64,000 bases of DNA from Viscum album (taxonomy: Eukaryota; Streptophyta; Magnoliopsida; Santalales; Viscaceae), in assembly GCA_963277665.1 (NCBI GenBank), contig OY728143.1:538380394-538444393 (forward strand), written 5' to 3'. This document shows positions 51,561-61,569 of the stretch, piece by piece. The notes below the pieces were generated by a model, which worked only from the letters and a program-made list of their open reading frames with translations, did no database searches and was not told where the DNA came from. Position 1 is the first letter of the stretch, and the number at the start of each line of letters is the position of its first letter. The translations under genes and the position numbers were made by a program.

Positions 51561-53371
51561 ATTAAAAAACATAATAAAATATAAACATTTTTTATATAAT
51601 ATAAAAATAATATTATAAATTTGAATATTTATTTAAGGAAGTGGAACAAATTATAACAAATGCAAGGTTAAGCATGATACATCTTCTTCAGGTTGTCTAA
51701 TCAGTTAAGAACCAAAAGGATTCATAATATGGATTTATAATCAATCCAAAGAATATTTCATGTTGTCAGTAAATTTATGAATACAAATAGGTACTTAATA
51801 TTTGAGTAAGATATCAATGTGTCAAACAGAGAGGATATGGATGGCTATTTATAAGTGAGGAGAGTGAAGCATTTGTAATTTTTGAAAACAAAAAAAGTGT
51901 ACCGCCATTTTTAAAATGAAAAAAAGGATCCAAAATAATCCATTCAAGATAAATGCACTTTATATGGTATAAATAATTCCATAAAAAATTTATAAATGGT
52001 TTTAGGTCATTTTGACACTTAAAATATTATATTATCTAATGGTAAATTCGTTTTCTCTTTAACTATAGTAATTATTTTATCCTATTTTCATTATTAATTA
52101 TTGACAAATAACTAATTTCACCTTATTAGTATACATAAATTTGGATTTTTACATAAATTTATTTGATATTACCAAATTTAATTCTCATATATTGATAAAT
52201 ATAATATAAAATTAAACCTATATATGTGATTAAAAATATGGTTTTCAAGAAGTTTTTTTTAAAATAGAATGATGATTTTATATTGAAAATATGATCAAAA
52301 ATAATAAATCAATGAATAATAATTAAAATATAATCAAACATATTCTATATATACAATTTATAACATTAAAAATTGAATGATATTTAAATTAATGAAAAAT
52401 AATAAACATTATTAAATTTAAAATAGTTTTTTGAAAAACCTATTTTCAAAATAAATTACATATACCAAAATCCAATATAAAGATGATTCAAATAAAAGAA
52501 TTGGAATGAATATAAATCAATAATAATTATTTAACTTAAAATAATATTCAATAAAAAATTATGCTTTAATATTTTTATAATATATTGAAAATCAATGAAA
52601 TTAAAATCACTGGTTTATTTAGGATTCATTGGAAGTCAATATTTTTTTATAAATAAAAAAATTTCACCAAAAACTAAATTTTGATTGTATCGATTAAATT
52701 TTTTATTTATTCAGTAACTATTTACAAGATAAAATAAATAAATATAATATTTTTTAATTAAAATAAATATCAGTCATTTTTGAAGGAAAAATATTTTTGA
52801 AGAATAAAATTACATTACTATTTTTTATTATTTAATAAATTGTTATCAAAAATTTATATTGAGTATCATATATATATATATATATTTAGAAAACATGTTA
52901 ACACTTTTAATAACATCCAATTAAATTTCAGGGTTCTGATGTTTATACATATCATGTGTTGTTTGATCTTGCTGTTTCATGTAATATACACTATGAAACC
53001 CAAAAAATATGTGTTTTACATATACCACATGATATTGAAGAGAATATATTTATTTATAAAGTAATATATAATAATCTATTATTATTTTTTATTCACTTTT
53101 AAGCTTGATGTTTTATTATATTATGTTATTGAACATAATTTTCAATTTTATAATTTTATGGATTAACATTTTAGAAATAAAAACAATGATGTTTCATTTT
53201 ATTTTATTATTGATGATTTAGTTGACTAGTATTGTAATGAATCTTCACATAGTTTTGTTTTTATCTATTTTATGGGTACTTATATTGTGAATGATTTAAT
53301 AATATGTTTAATAATCCACCATAACTATAAATTATATCATTTTTCAATATGAATCAAGTACAAAAATGTTT
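51561..53371. other. AT-rich sequence without recognised feature
   Basis: About 1.8 kb with no motif, no convincing open frame and no match that I noticed to other parts of the window. It holds a TA run at 52,868-52,886. It is the target into which element A inserted. Confidence 0.4.
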
Positions 53372-53376
53372 TTTTA
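53372..53376. repeat. Target-site duplication of element A, left copy
   Basis: TTTTA immediately before the LTR start TGTAAAGACCCG. Identical to 63,843-63,847. Five bp is the usual size for Ty3/gypsy integrase. Confidence 0.9.
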
Positions 53377-53973
53377 TGTAAAGACCCGTAAATTTCAAGG
53401 AAATTGTTTTCTTAATTTTATTTGGAATTTTACAAGAATGCAGATTCTGACGGCGCCTGATTCCGAGGCCCGGTGTGCCCGGAATCATTTTCCGATGTTT
53501 GGCTCAGGTACGTTCAGTAAACGGACGAGCGGGTTTTTCTAACTTTTGAACCGGTTCCCGGAATCGAATTCTGAGGGAACCGATGAAATCACAGCGCCGG
53601 TATTCGCTTAGAAACGCCTCTTCCGGAGTTGCGTTTTCTCGGGTGTGGTTTTTAATTTTCGAGCTTAAAGTTAAGAAATAAAATAATTTTGCGACAACTT
53701 TATTTTATTTCACTTAAGCTGCTCGGAAGCCACTTGAAGCCACATAAAGGCAGCTTGAACTGAGTTTAGCCGGATAGGATGCTATCCTGAAATATCCTAC
53801 CCCCTTGGTAGGAGATTTGCGAGGTGGGGCCCGCACGAGCCCCGCCGTTTCTTTCCGCTAGGAAACGCACCCACGAAAACCCGTCTTAATGAAAGTGAAC
53901 TGACGCGTTTCTTAAAATCTTAACAGACCATTTAATTGGGCGGTTTATTTCGTGAATTAAATGGGATGTTTCT

Positions 53974-53995
53974 TTCGTTGAATTAATTCAACGAA
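53974..53995. promoter_or_regulatory. 22-bp perfect palindrome in the A LTR
   Basis: The half-site TTCGTTGAATT is followed by its exact complement. It is kept in the 3' LTR at 60,370-60,391 without a change. It is close to the LTR start, where U3 enhancer sites are expected. Whether a factor binds it is unknown. Confidence 0.6.
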
Positions 53996-54122
53996 TTGAT
54001 CGATCGTTTCTTAACCAGTTTTCAAATTCGTTGGCGTAATAATAAAATAAGGCAAACGCTCGACCTCTGGTTACTTGCACATTGAGAAGATTTGAGAGGA
54101 CCTTTGTATCTTCTCCTCCCTT

Positions 54123-54159
54123 GCGAAGAACGCGAAGAATGCGAAGAACGCGAAGAACG
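54123..54159. repeat. 9-bp tandem repeat GCGAAGAAC in the A LTR
   Basis: Four copies here. The 3' LTR has a longer, less regular run (60,519-60,572). It encodes nothing. Confidence 0.8.
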
Positions 54160-54284
54160 CCGAACCCGGAAATCGACGACGCTTCCATCCGAGACGTTCT
54201 TACCCGCTCTGATCTCCGATCACCGACAGTTGAGGTGAGTGATTTCGGATTTCCTCACAAGGTTCTTTTCTATAGGTTTTAAAC

Positions 54285-54316
54285 ACAGATTTAATTATTT
54301 ATAATTTAAATCTGTT
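54285..54316. other. AT-rich inverted repeat (hairpin) in the A LTR
   Basis: ACAGATTTAATT, a short loop, then AATTTAAATCTGT: a stem of about 11 bp. It is present in the 3' LTR at 60,698-60,728 with one change. It lies just after a splice-donor-like GAGGTGAGT. Confidence 0.5.
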
Positions 54317-54822
54317 GTTATTGTTCCGTTGAGCTCGACGACTCAACGCCGGATTCCGCGACAACGCGACGCCTTCCTGCGACGACGTGACAATCCCCCT
54401 CTTCCGCGACGTGCTTTTCCGCAAAGAACACCCGTGCACGACGATCAACGAGGTAGGGATTTATTTTGGGATTTACCCCCCCCCCCCCTTATATTTATTT
54501 CCGTGAACGTTCTTTAAAAATTAAAGAACCGGAATCAAAGAAACAATTTTATTTTATTAAAATTGTAGGTTCATGTGTTGAACATTTTATTTTCTCCCGT
54601 TGATTATCTCTAACGCGGAGGGTGCGGGCCAAACGAACACGGCCCGACGACCCTCCGTCGTTCTTTGTTTTGTGCGGATTTGGCGGGCGATGACGGAACG
54701 TGCCGCAACGGATGTTTGATGATCCCGCAGTAATAAACGGAACCCGGGAGGAACAACGGCGCAGACGAGAAGGAAAACGGGCCACCGGAGCGACTCCGGC
54801 GGCGCCGGCGGCCTGAGGCGGC

Positions 54823-55230
54823 GGCACCCCGCGGGTGCCGCGGTTGTCCAGTGCGACACCCCGCGGGTGCTGCGGGGTTGTCACGCGGCACCCCGCGGGT
54901 GTCCAGCGTGGCACCCCGCGGGTGGCGCGGGTGTCCAGCGCGATACCCCGCGGGTGCCGCGGGTGTCCAGCGCGGCACCCCGCGGGTGCCGCGGGTGTCC
55001 AGCGCGGCACCCCGCGGGTGCCGCGGGTGTCCAGCGCGGCACCCCGCGGGTGCCGCCGGTGTCCAGCGCGACACCCCGTGGGTGCCGCGGGGTTGTCACG
55101 CGGCACCCCGCGGGTGTCATGCGCGGCACCCCGCGGGTGTCCAGGGTGGCACCCCGCGGGTGTCGCGGGGTTGTCACGCGGTGCGTCCGGCTGTCTGGCC
55201 GACACCCCGCGGGTGCCGCGAGGGTGTCAC
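54823..55230. repeat. 32-bp CpG-rich minisatellite in the A 5' LTR
   Basis: CACCCCGCGG (or a one-base variant) recurs at 54,912, 54,944, 54,976, 55,008, 55,040 and 55,072, exactly 32 bp apart, with irregular units on both sides. The unit carries the palindrome CCCGCGGG. The 3' LTR has a much shorter version (61,270-61,460), which accounts for about 220 bp of the LTR length difference. Open frames on both strands through it are repeat artefacts. Confidence 0.9.
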
Positions 55231-55381
55231 GCATGGCTGAGGCTTTCCCCCGCGTCGGCCGCTCGGCCGAGCCGAGCCGGACCGGCCCTGGCCGGGTCGG
55301 GCCGGGCCAACCGGGTCGGACCCGACCCGGTTCGGGCCAACCAGGGGGGGTCAGGCCGGGTCGGCCCGGGCCCGGACCCCC

Positions 55382-56140
55382 CATCTTCGGACGACTTTCG
55401 TTCAAACGCCCGTAACATGAGCTACGGGCCTCCAAACGACTCGCCGTCAGTGGCAACGCAATCCTTGGAGCGAGTCGGTCATTTCGGTTTATCGCACTCA
55501 AAGTTTCGGAATACTTTGGGTTCAGCTGGGTTGGTTCGTACACAAAACCAACCGGGCCCTCGGAGCAGAAACACTCATATCTTGAGCTACGGATGTCCGA
55601 TTGACGTGCCATCGGCTTTGTTAGTTTCCTCATAGTGAGACAGATCTTTTGGCTCACTCCGCCCGAGGTTTTGACGCAAGTGGAGTCCGGTCGGGGTGGT
55701 TTTGCCTTAAAAACCAACCGGGCCCCTGGAACGAAAAAAGCCAATAACTCTCAGACCGGGAGTCCGATTGACGCACCGTCTATTGCGTTGAGTTCCTCTT
55801 GATGAGACGGAACTTTTGGCATCCTCCGCCCGAGTTTTGGATGCAGATGGATAGTGGCCGGGTTGGATCGCACTGAAATCCAACCGGGCCCCTGGAATGG
55901 AAAAGCTGATATCTTTCAGACCAGACGTCTGTTTGACGAACCGTCAGCGGCATTGGTGATCACGTTGAAAAACGGTCCAGATGAGTATACCCTATGAGTG
56001 TTCGGGGTAGAGTTGAGTTACGTCCGGATTGGTTCTCTCACAAAACCAACCGGGCCCCTGGGACAAAAAAGCTAATAACTCACAGACCGGGCGTCCGATT
56101 GACGCGCCGTCTGTTGCGTTGAGACCCCTATGACGAGGTG
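55382..56140. repeat. 166-bp tandem repeat in the A 5' LTR
   Basis: The core CCAACCGGGCCC starts at 55,548, 55,714, 55,880 and 56,046: three intervals of exactly 166 bp. A fifth, more diverged unit lies upstream (GAGCTACGG at 55,419 against 55,584). Each unit continues with AGACCGGGCGTCCGATTGACG and a GTTGAG tail. Sequence between units has diverged considerably, so the duplication is old while the length has been kept. Confidence 0.85.
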
Positions 56141-56296
56141 GTACTTCGAGATACTTCCTTGCGGGACATTGTGATACTTGGATTATCGAGCAGTAGCTCG
56201 TTGAGCGGACCCTCCCGGAGACGAGCGGGCGGAGCACGGAGACTGTGTGGCTGACTGAGACCCGACGACTGCTAATCGAACGACTCGGTGTGTGAC

Positions 56297-56962
56297 AGAT
56301 GTGCGCTTGGTTGTAGCGGCACATGGAAGAGCTTAGTTGTAGCGGCAGACCCACGACAGAGGTGCGCTTGGTTGTAGCGGCACATGGGAGTGCTTGGTTG
56401 TAGCGGCAGACCCACGACAGAGATGCGCTTGGTTGTAGCGGCTCATGGGAGCGCTTGGTTGTAGCGGAAGACCCACGACAGAGGTGCGCTTGGTTGTAGC
56501 GGAACATGGGAGCGCTTGGTTGTAGCCGCAGACCCACGACAGTGGTGCGCTGGGTTGTAGCGGCACATGGGAGCGCTTGGTTGTAGCGGCAGACCCACAA
56601 CAGAGGTGCGCTGGGTTGTAGCGGCACATGGGAGCGCTTGGTTGTAGCGGCAGACCCACGACAGAGGTGCGATGGGTTGTAGAGGCACATGGGAGCGCTT
56701 GGTTGTAGCGGCAGACCCACGACAGAGGTGCGCTTGGTTGTAGCGGCACATGGGAGCGCTTGGTTGTAGCGGCAGACCCACGACAGAGATGCGCTGGGTT
56801 GTAGCGGCACATGGGAGCGCTTGGTTGTAGCGGCAGACCCACGACAGAGGTGCGCTTGGTTGTAGCGGCACATGGGAGCGCTTGGTTGTAGCGGCAGACC
56901 CACGACAGAGGTGCGTTTGGTTGTAGCGGCACATGGGAGCACTTGGTGGTAGCGGCTGGCCC
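56297..56962. repeat. 61-bp minisatellite in the A 5' LTR
   Basis: About 11 units. Successive GACCCACGACAG words at 56,348, 56,409 and 56,470 are 61 bp apart. Each unit contains the 15-mer TTGGTTGTAGCGGCA twice, so it is a dimer of unequal halves (26 and 35 bp). The 3' LTR has about 9 units. Long minus-strand open frames here (up to 324 codons, 55,992-56,966) are created by the repeat, since 61 is not a multiple of 3 and no unit has a stop. Confidence 0.92.
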
Positions 56963-57769
56963 GCATTACTCGATAGGTGGAGTACTACAGTAGTCTTTAG
57001 TTAGTGGGCAGTACCTTGGAGTTGTGACAGGACCACTGTACACTCCAGAGATGGAGCTCTTCAGCAGTTACGGTTTCGATGATGAAAATCCTGGTTTGAG
57101 CAGAGACTTTTGAACTTGTGTTTGCCTCATGATTCAGATGGGTTACTTGATAACTTATGTATATGTATGGGCATATATCTAAGTATAGGTTATCTGTTGA
57201 GATCTTATTGTGGTTATCTTTGTTGGTTTTAGTGAGACCTTGAGGGTCTCGGGGTCCCTACTGAGTATCGTTATACTCACCCCTGCACAGGCTATGCCCG
57301 CACTACATTGTGTTGGTTGCAGATGACGGACAGCGTTGATCGTGGCTGAGGCTTGCAGAGCAGGACGGTACCTGGAGGTGGACCACTGGGCGGGACGTGC
57401 TCGGAGCAGACGGCGGGACCCGAGGAGCATTGGAGCTATATGTACCAACCCTTCAGGTGGGATTTCCAGTGGACAGCTCGGTGTAGCGGCTTTTACTTTA
57501 CAGTTGTTGTTTTCCCTTTCGAGTTGTACTTTACTTTCAGTTGGGTTTGTATACTGGCCCATTTACTTTTCCGCACTTCATTTGTACTCTGTTTTTACTT
57601 AGTGTTTACTTTTCCGCTTGCTTACTCTGTGGTGCTTGTTTACTTTACAAAGGCAATGCCTTCCCTTTTTAACGGGATTTTTGCCTTGGTGCTAGTAGCC
57701 AGCCCCTGGCCTATGGAAGGCGGGCTTGGGGTAGTCACGGCACGGGCCCCGAGGACGGGTCGTGACAAA

Positions 57770-57782
57770 TTGGTATCAAAGG
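57770..57782 (+). other. Primer-binding site of element A
   Basis: TTGGTATCAAAGG two bases after the LTR end. It matches the plant initiator-Met-tRNA complement (TTGGTATCAGAGC) except near its end. Confidence 0.85.
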
Positions 57783-58040
57783 TGGTCGGTTCTACCGGGG
57801 ACTCTGATCTTTCTTTTATGCGAAGCAATAATGTTTAGAGTATTGGGTGTGGTTATCAGTCCAGGGAGTCCAGTGTTGGTGCGGCGGCCGACGTATCCGT
57901 ACACCAGGACCCTGACTTCTGATTTCGGACTTAATTCACGAAATCATTGATTGCATGTGTGTTTCAAGTTTTCCTTGTGATTACTTGTGTCAGCTCACCA
58001 GGTATACTGTCCTGACCGTGGCGCACCTGTTTCTTTCAGG

Positions 58041-59018
58041 ATGGCCCCACGATGACAGCCAGCTAGGATTCCGAGATTGGATTGTGATGACAGCCCACCG
58101 AGCGTCGAGGACTCGGTACAGGGCCCTTTGACAGGTGAGGCACCGGTGGTACCTATACCCGCCGAGGCACCGATGCTACCAGCCCCAGCCGCTGACGATG
58201 CACGTCGCCTTAGTGCACTGCATGAGTTCCAGCGCCAGCGACCGCCCAGGTTCCACGGGTAGATGGACCCTCAGGCCGTCGAGGACTGGATGGAGGTAGT
58301 TTTTCGGGTTTTCAGATTAGTGAGGACACCAGCAGACCTTATGGTGATCCTCGCAGCGAGTCTCCTGCACGCGGCATCAGGCAGATGGTGGAGCTTGATG
58401 CTCCAGGTGCACGATGAGGCCTCCCTCATCTGGACAGACTTTGGGAGCCTCTTCCGCTCAGAGTTCGTCCCGGCCACCCTCCGTGCGGTGCGCATTCAGG
58501 AGCTTCTTCAGCTGCGGCCGGGCAGCTTGATGGTAGCCCAGTACGCGGCGAGGTTCACCGACCTTTCTCGCTACTCGACAGACATGGTACGAGACCCCTT
58601 CTTCCGGGCCCGGACCTTCGAGCAGGGATTGAGACACAAGATCAGGGTATCGCTGATCTCCCTCAGCATCCCGACCCAGGCAGGAGTGCTAGAGCGAGCC
58701 CTTCTGATCGAGAGCTTTCTGGCTGAGTCTACAGTGAGGCCTACCGCAGGGCGGCAGGTGGCAGAGTCTTCGGCAGCAGGTAGCCGACGGATGACTCAGG
58801 GTTCCGGCAAACGACCTCGGGACACTGGCTCAACAGTGCAGGGCACACAGCGTGAAGCCAGCCTTCCGAGAGGCAGGCAGTGCTACTCGTGCGGCGGGCA
58901 GGGCCACATGGCTCGTGACTGCCCGACCCGCTATACCGAGGAGCAGCAGACGGTGGAGGGGCCACCCAGGCAGAGGCAGAGGGTCGACCGTGGCGGTCCG
59001 CAGGGAGGAGGCGGATGA
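58041..59018 (+). pseudogene. gag: gag of element A, interrupted by two in-frame stops
   Basis: Gag forms the capsid and binds element RNA. The frame starts ATG (58,041; M-A-P-R), meets TGA at codon 5 (58,053), continues QPARIPRLDCDDSPPSVEDS, and meets TAG (58,260) directly after RPPRFHG. From there 251 residues are open (58,263-59,018). They carry the retrotransposon-gag domain, with EDWM at residues 7-10, W57..F60..LF..EF, LRPGSLMVAQYAARFTDLSRY (about 84-104) and F119..GL, followed by a basic linker and one zinc knuckle, CYSCGGQGHMARDC (C207, C210, H215, C220), intact. The TAG separates a Pro/Ala-rich N-terminal part from the domain. Whether the stops are read through or simply mutations is not known. 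The same codon-5 TGA occurs in element B. Confidence 0.85.
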
Positions 59019-59490
59019 GGCAGAGGAGCTGGCCGAGAAGCAGGTGGTGGGCAACGCTTTGAGGCTCTGCCACCACCACCCTCAGGCGGTCCACCCCGAC
59101 CGCAGGGGACATGAGGACATGAGAGAGCTCATCTTCAGGCAGTTGAGGCCTACGATCATGGGGCTCCGGGAGCAGATGGACAGGAGCGGGACTAGCTCCA
59201 GACCTGGAGAATTTTGTTCATGTTGCTTCTAGTTTTGTTGATGTATGTTTGTAGATGCTTTGTGTCTTTGTACTTGAGCTCAGTAATAAAAGACACCTTT
59301 TCTTGTGGCATTTACTTCCCTGCCCTCTCTTGTGTTGTTACTAAGAGGTTCCAGTTTTGACTGTTGACTTGACCCTCACTTGTGAGACATCTACTGGAGG
59401 AGACCCAGTTACCACACACTGATGCCGACAGTGTGACTCAAACCTTGGAGGCGAGAGTAACGGTTGGATCTCTTGGTAGTAGCGTCGAGG
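59019..59490 (+). other. Interior segment after gag: extra open frame and poly(A)-signal-like region
   Basis: A +1-frame open stretch (58,852-59,232) overlaps the end of gag and ends in RELIFRQLRPTIMGLREQMDR, with no domain that I recognise. It is followed by TG/TTTGT-rich sequence and AATAAAAGACACC (59,285), as at the 3' end of a plant transcript. This segment has no counterpart that I can see in element B, so it may be captured or replaced sequence. Downstream (59,345-59,490) nothing is recognised. Confidence 0.4.
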
Positions 59491-59575
59491 CCTTACGACG
59501 TCATCCTTGGTATGGATTAGTGTCATCCATGTCGGGATTGACCGTATTAGGCGAAGAACGTGGTTCATCCAGGGG
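59491..59575 (+). pseudogene. Protease fragment of element A
   Basis: PYDVILGMD followed by a stop, in the position and order expected downstream of gag. It equals the B fragment PYDVTLGMD at 16,190. It has no active-site motif. It is left over from an ancestor that encoded pol. Confidence 0.65.
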
Positions 59576-59599
59576 ATGAGACCAGATTTCTCTTATCGG

Positions 59600-59756
59600 C
59601 AAGTATGAAATCATGGAAGCTCTAGTGGGACCAGAGGTGGTCCAGGCCACGACAGAGAAGGTCCAGGTGAGCACATGGGAGCAGAAGTCTCATATGCGTG
59701 CTCAGTGCCGCCTTTGTATCCCTAGTTTGTGTTGAAGCTTTACGGGGACGTAAAGC
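59600..59756 (+). pseudogene. Integrase-end fragments of element A, fused by deletion
   Basis: KYEIMEALVGPEVVQATTEKVQ matches the family integrase block LLGP..VQ.TTE.V. It runs directly into STWEQKSHMRAQCRLCIPSL, which matches the very end of integrase (ATWE.E..MRA.YP.LF). In an autonomous element several hundred bases separate these blocks, so one internal deletion joined them. The final GRKAL..G-like words lead into the polypurine tract. Confidence 0.65.
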
Positions 59757-59772
59757 CCTGTGGTGGGAGTAA
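59757..59772 (+). other. Polypurine tract of element A
   Basis: CCTGTGGTGGGAGTAA directly before the 3' LTR. It is purine-rich only in its last ten bases. Confidence 0.7.
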
Positions 59773-61269
59773 TGTAAAGACCCGTAAATTTGAAGGAAAG
59801 TTTTTTCTTAATTTTCTTTGGAATTTTACAAGAATGTAGTTTCTGACGGCGCCTGATTTCGAGGCCCGGTGTGCCCGGAATCATTTTCCGAAGTTTGGCT
59901 CGGGTACGTTCAGTGAACGGACGAGCTGGTTTTTCTATCTTTTGAACCGGTGCCCAGAATCGAATTCTGAGGGCACCGATGAAATCGTAGCGCCGATATT
60001 CGCTTAGAAATGCCTCTTTCGGAGTTGTGTTTGCTCGGGTGTGGTTTTTAATTTTCGGGCTTAAAGTTAAGAAATAAAATAATTTTGCGACAACTTTATT
60101 TTATTTCACTTAAGCCGCTTGGAAGCCACTTGAAGCCACTTAAAGGTGGCTTAAACTGAGTGGAACCAGATAGGATTCTATCCAGAAATATCCTACCCCC
60201 TTGGTAGGATATTTGCGAGGTGGGGCCCGCACGAGCCCCGCCATTTCTATCCGCTAGGAAACGCACACGCGAAAACCCGTCTTAATGAAAGTCAACTGAC
60301 GCGTTTCTTAAAATCTTAACCGACCATTTAATTGGGCGGTTTATTTCGTGAATTAAATGGGCTGTTTCTTTCGTTGAATTAATTCAACGAATTGATGGAT
60401 CGTTTCTTAACCAGTTTTCAAATTCGTTGGCGTAATAATAAAATAAGGCTAACGGTCGACCTCTGGTTACTTGCGCATTGAGAAGATTTGAGAGGACCCT
60501 TGTATATTCTTCTCCCTTGCGAAGAACGCGAAAACGCGAAGAACGCGAAGAAGGCGAAGAACGTGAAGAACGCCGAACCCGAAAATCGACGACGCTTCCG
60601 TCCGAGACGTTCTTCCCCGCTCCGATCTCTGATCACCTACCGTTGAGGTGAGTGATTTTAGATTTCCTCGCAAGGTTCTTTTCTTTTGGTTTTAAACACA
60701 GATTTAATTATTTATAATATAAATCTGTTTTTCTTGGTCCGTTGAGCTCGCCGACGCAACGCCGGATTCCACGACGACGCGACGCCTTCCCGTGACGACG
60801 CGACGATCCCCCTCTTCCGCGACGAGCTTTTCCGGGAAGAACGCCCGCGCACGACGATCAACGAGGTTGGGCTTTATTTTGAGATTTACCCCCCCCCCTT
60901 TTTATTTATTTTCTTGAACGTTCTTTAAAAATTAAAGAACCGGAATCAAAGAAACAATTTTATTTTATTAAAATTGTTGGTTCATGTGTTGAACATTTTA
61001 TTTTCTCCCGTTGGTTATCTCTAACGCGGAGGGTGCGGGCCAAACGAACACGGCCCGACGACCCTCCGCCGTTCTTCGTTTTGTGCGGATTTGGCGGGCG
61101 ACGACGAAAAGTGCCGCAATAGATGTTTGATGATCCCGCAGTAAAGAATGGAACCCGGGAGGAACAACGGCACAAACGGGAAGGAAAACGGGCCACCGGA
61201 GCGACTCCGGCGGCCCGCGGAAGCTGGTGGCGGCGCGGGTCGCCGGCGCGGCGGCGCCGGCAGCCGGAG

Positions 61270-61460
61270 GCGGCGGCACCCCGCGGGTGTCCAGCGCGAC
61301 ACCCCGCGGGTGCCGCAGGGTTGTAACGCGGCACCCCGCGGGGTTGTCACGCGGCACCCCGCGGGTGTCCAGGGCGGCACCCCGCGGGTGTCGCGGGGTT
61401 GTCACGCGGCGCGTCCGGCTGTCTGGCCGACACCCCGCGGTTGCCGCGGGGGTGTCACGC
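61270..61460. repeat. 32-bp CpG-rich minisatellite in the A 3' LTR
   Basis: Several irregular CACCCCGCGGGTG units. The regular six-unit core seen in the 5' LTR is missing, so units were gained in one LTR or lost in the other after insertion. Confidence 0.8.
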
Positions 61461-61569
61461 GTGGCGGAGGCTTTCCCCCTCGTCGGCCGCTCGGCCGAGC
61501 CGAGCCGGACCGGCCCTAGCCGGGCCGGGCCGGGCCAACCAGGGGGGGTCAGGCCGGGTCGGCCCGGGC

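Larger units (their letters stand above)
53377..57767 (+). repeat. 5' LTR of element A (4,391 bp)
   Basis: Regions in order: U3-like start with a 22-bp palindrome (53,974-53,995), 9-bp repeats (54,123-54,159), a hairpin (54,285-54,316), a run of 13 C (54,476-54,488), a CpG-rich part with a 32-bp array (54,823-55,230), four to five 166-bp units (55,382-56,140), a 61-bp array (56,297-56,962), and a pyrimidine-rich end. Conserved blocks near the end, e.g. GGGTCCCTACTGAGTAT (57,252) and TATACTCACCCCTGCAC, also occur in the B LTRs. Long open frames on both strands here come from the repeats. A GAGGTGAGT splice-donor-like site (54,232-54,240) is present in both LTRs. Confidence 0.93.

Noticed and set aside
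1..53371. Organellar (mitochondrial or plastid) origin because of the high AT content
   Set aside because: No organellar gene, rRNA or tRNA is recognisable, and the region contains nested LTR retrotransposons with Met-tRNA primer sites, which indicates nuclear DNA.
54549..55744. Open frames on both strands of 130-290 codons rich in Pro, Arg, Ala and Gly
   Set aside because: GC-rich 32-bp repeat and flanks with few stops in any frame. They overlap each other on both strands, show no domain, and lie inside an LTR. Same for 60,998-62,080.
56297..56962. CRISPR-like array
   Set aside because: The units are contiguous tandem repeats without unique spacers, in a eukaryotic LTR.
55992..56966. Long minus-strand open frames (up to 324 codons) with repeated CRYNQALPCAATTKRTS-like peptides
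   Set aside because: They lie wholly in the 61-bp minisatellite of the A LTR. The period is not a multiple of 3 and no unit contains a stop, so all three frames stay open. The same holds for 62,269-63,041.
57353..57838. 161-codon frame over the end of the A 5' LTR, and its twin at 63,428-63,898
   Set aside because: It crosses the LTR end into the PBS in one copy and into flanking DNA in the other. No domain. It is present only because the LTR is GC-rich.
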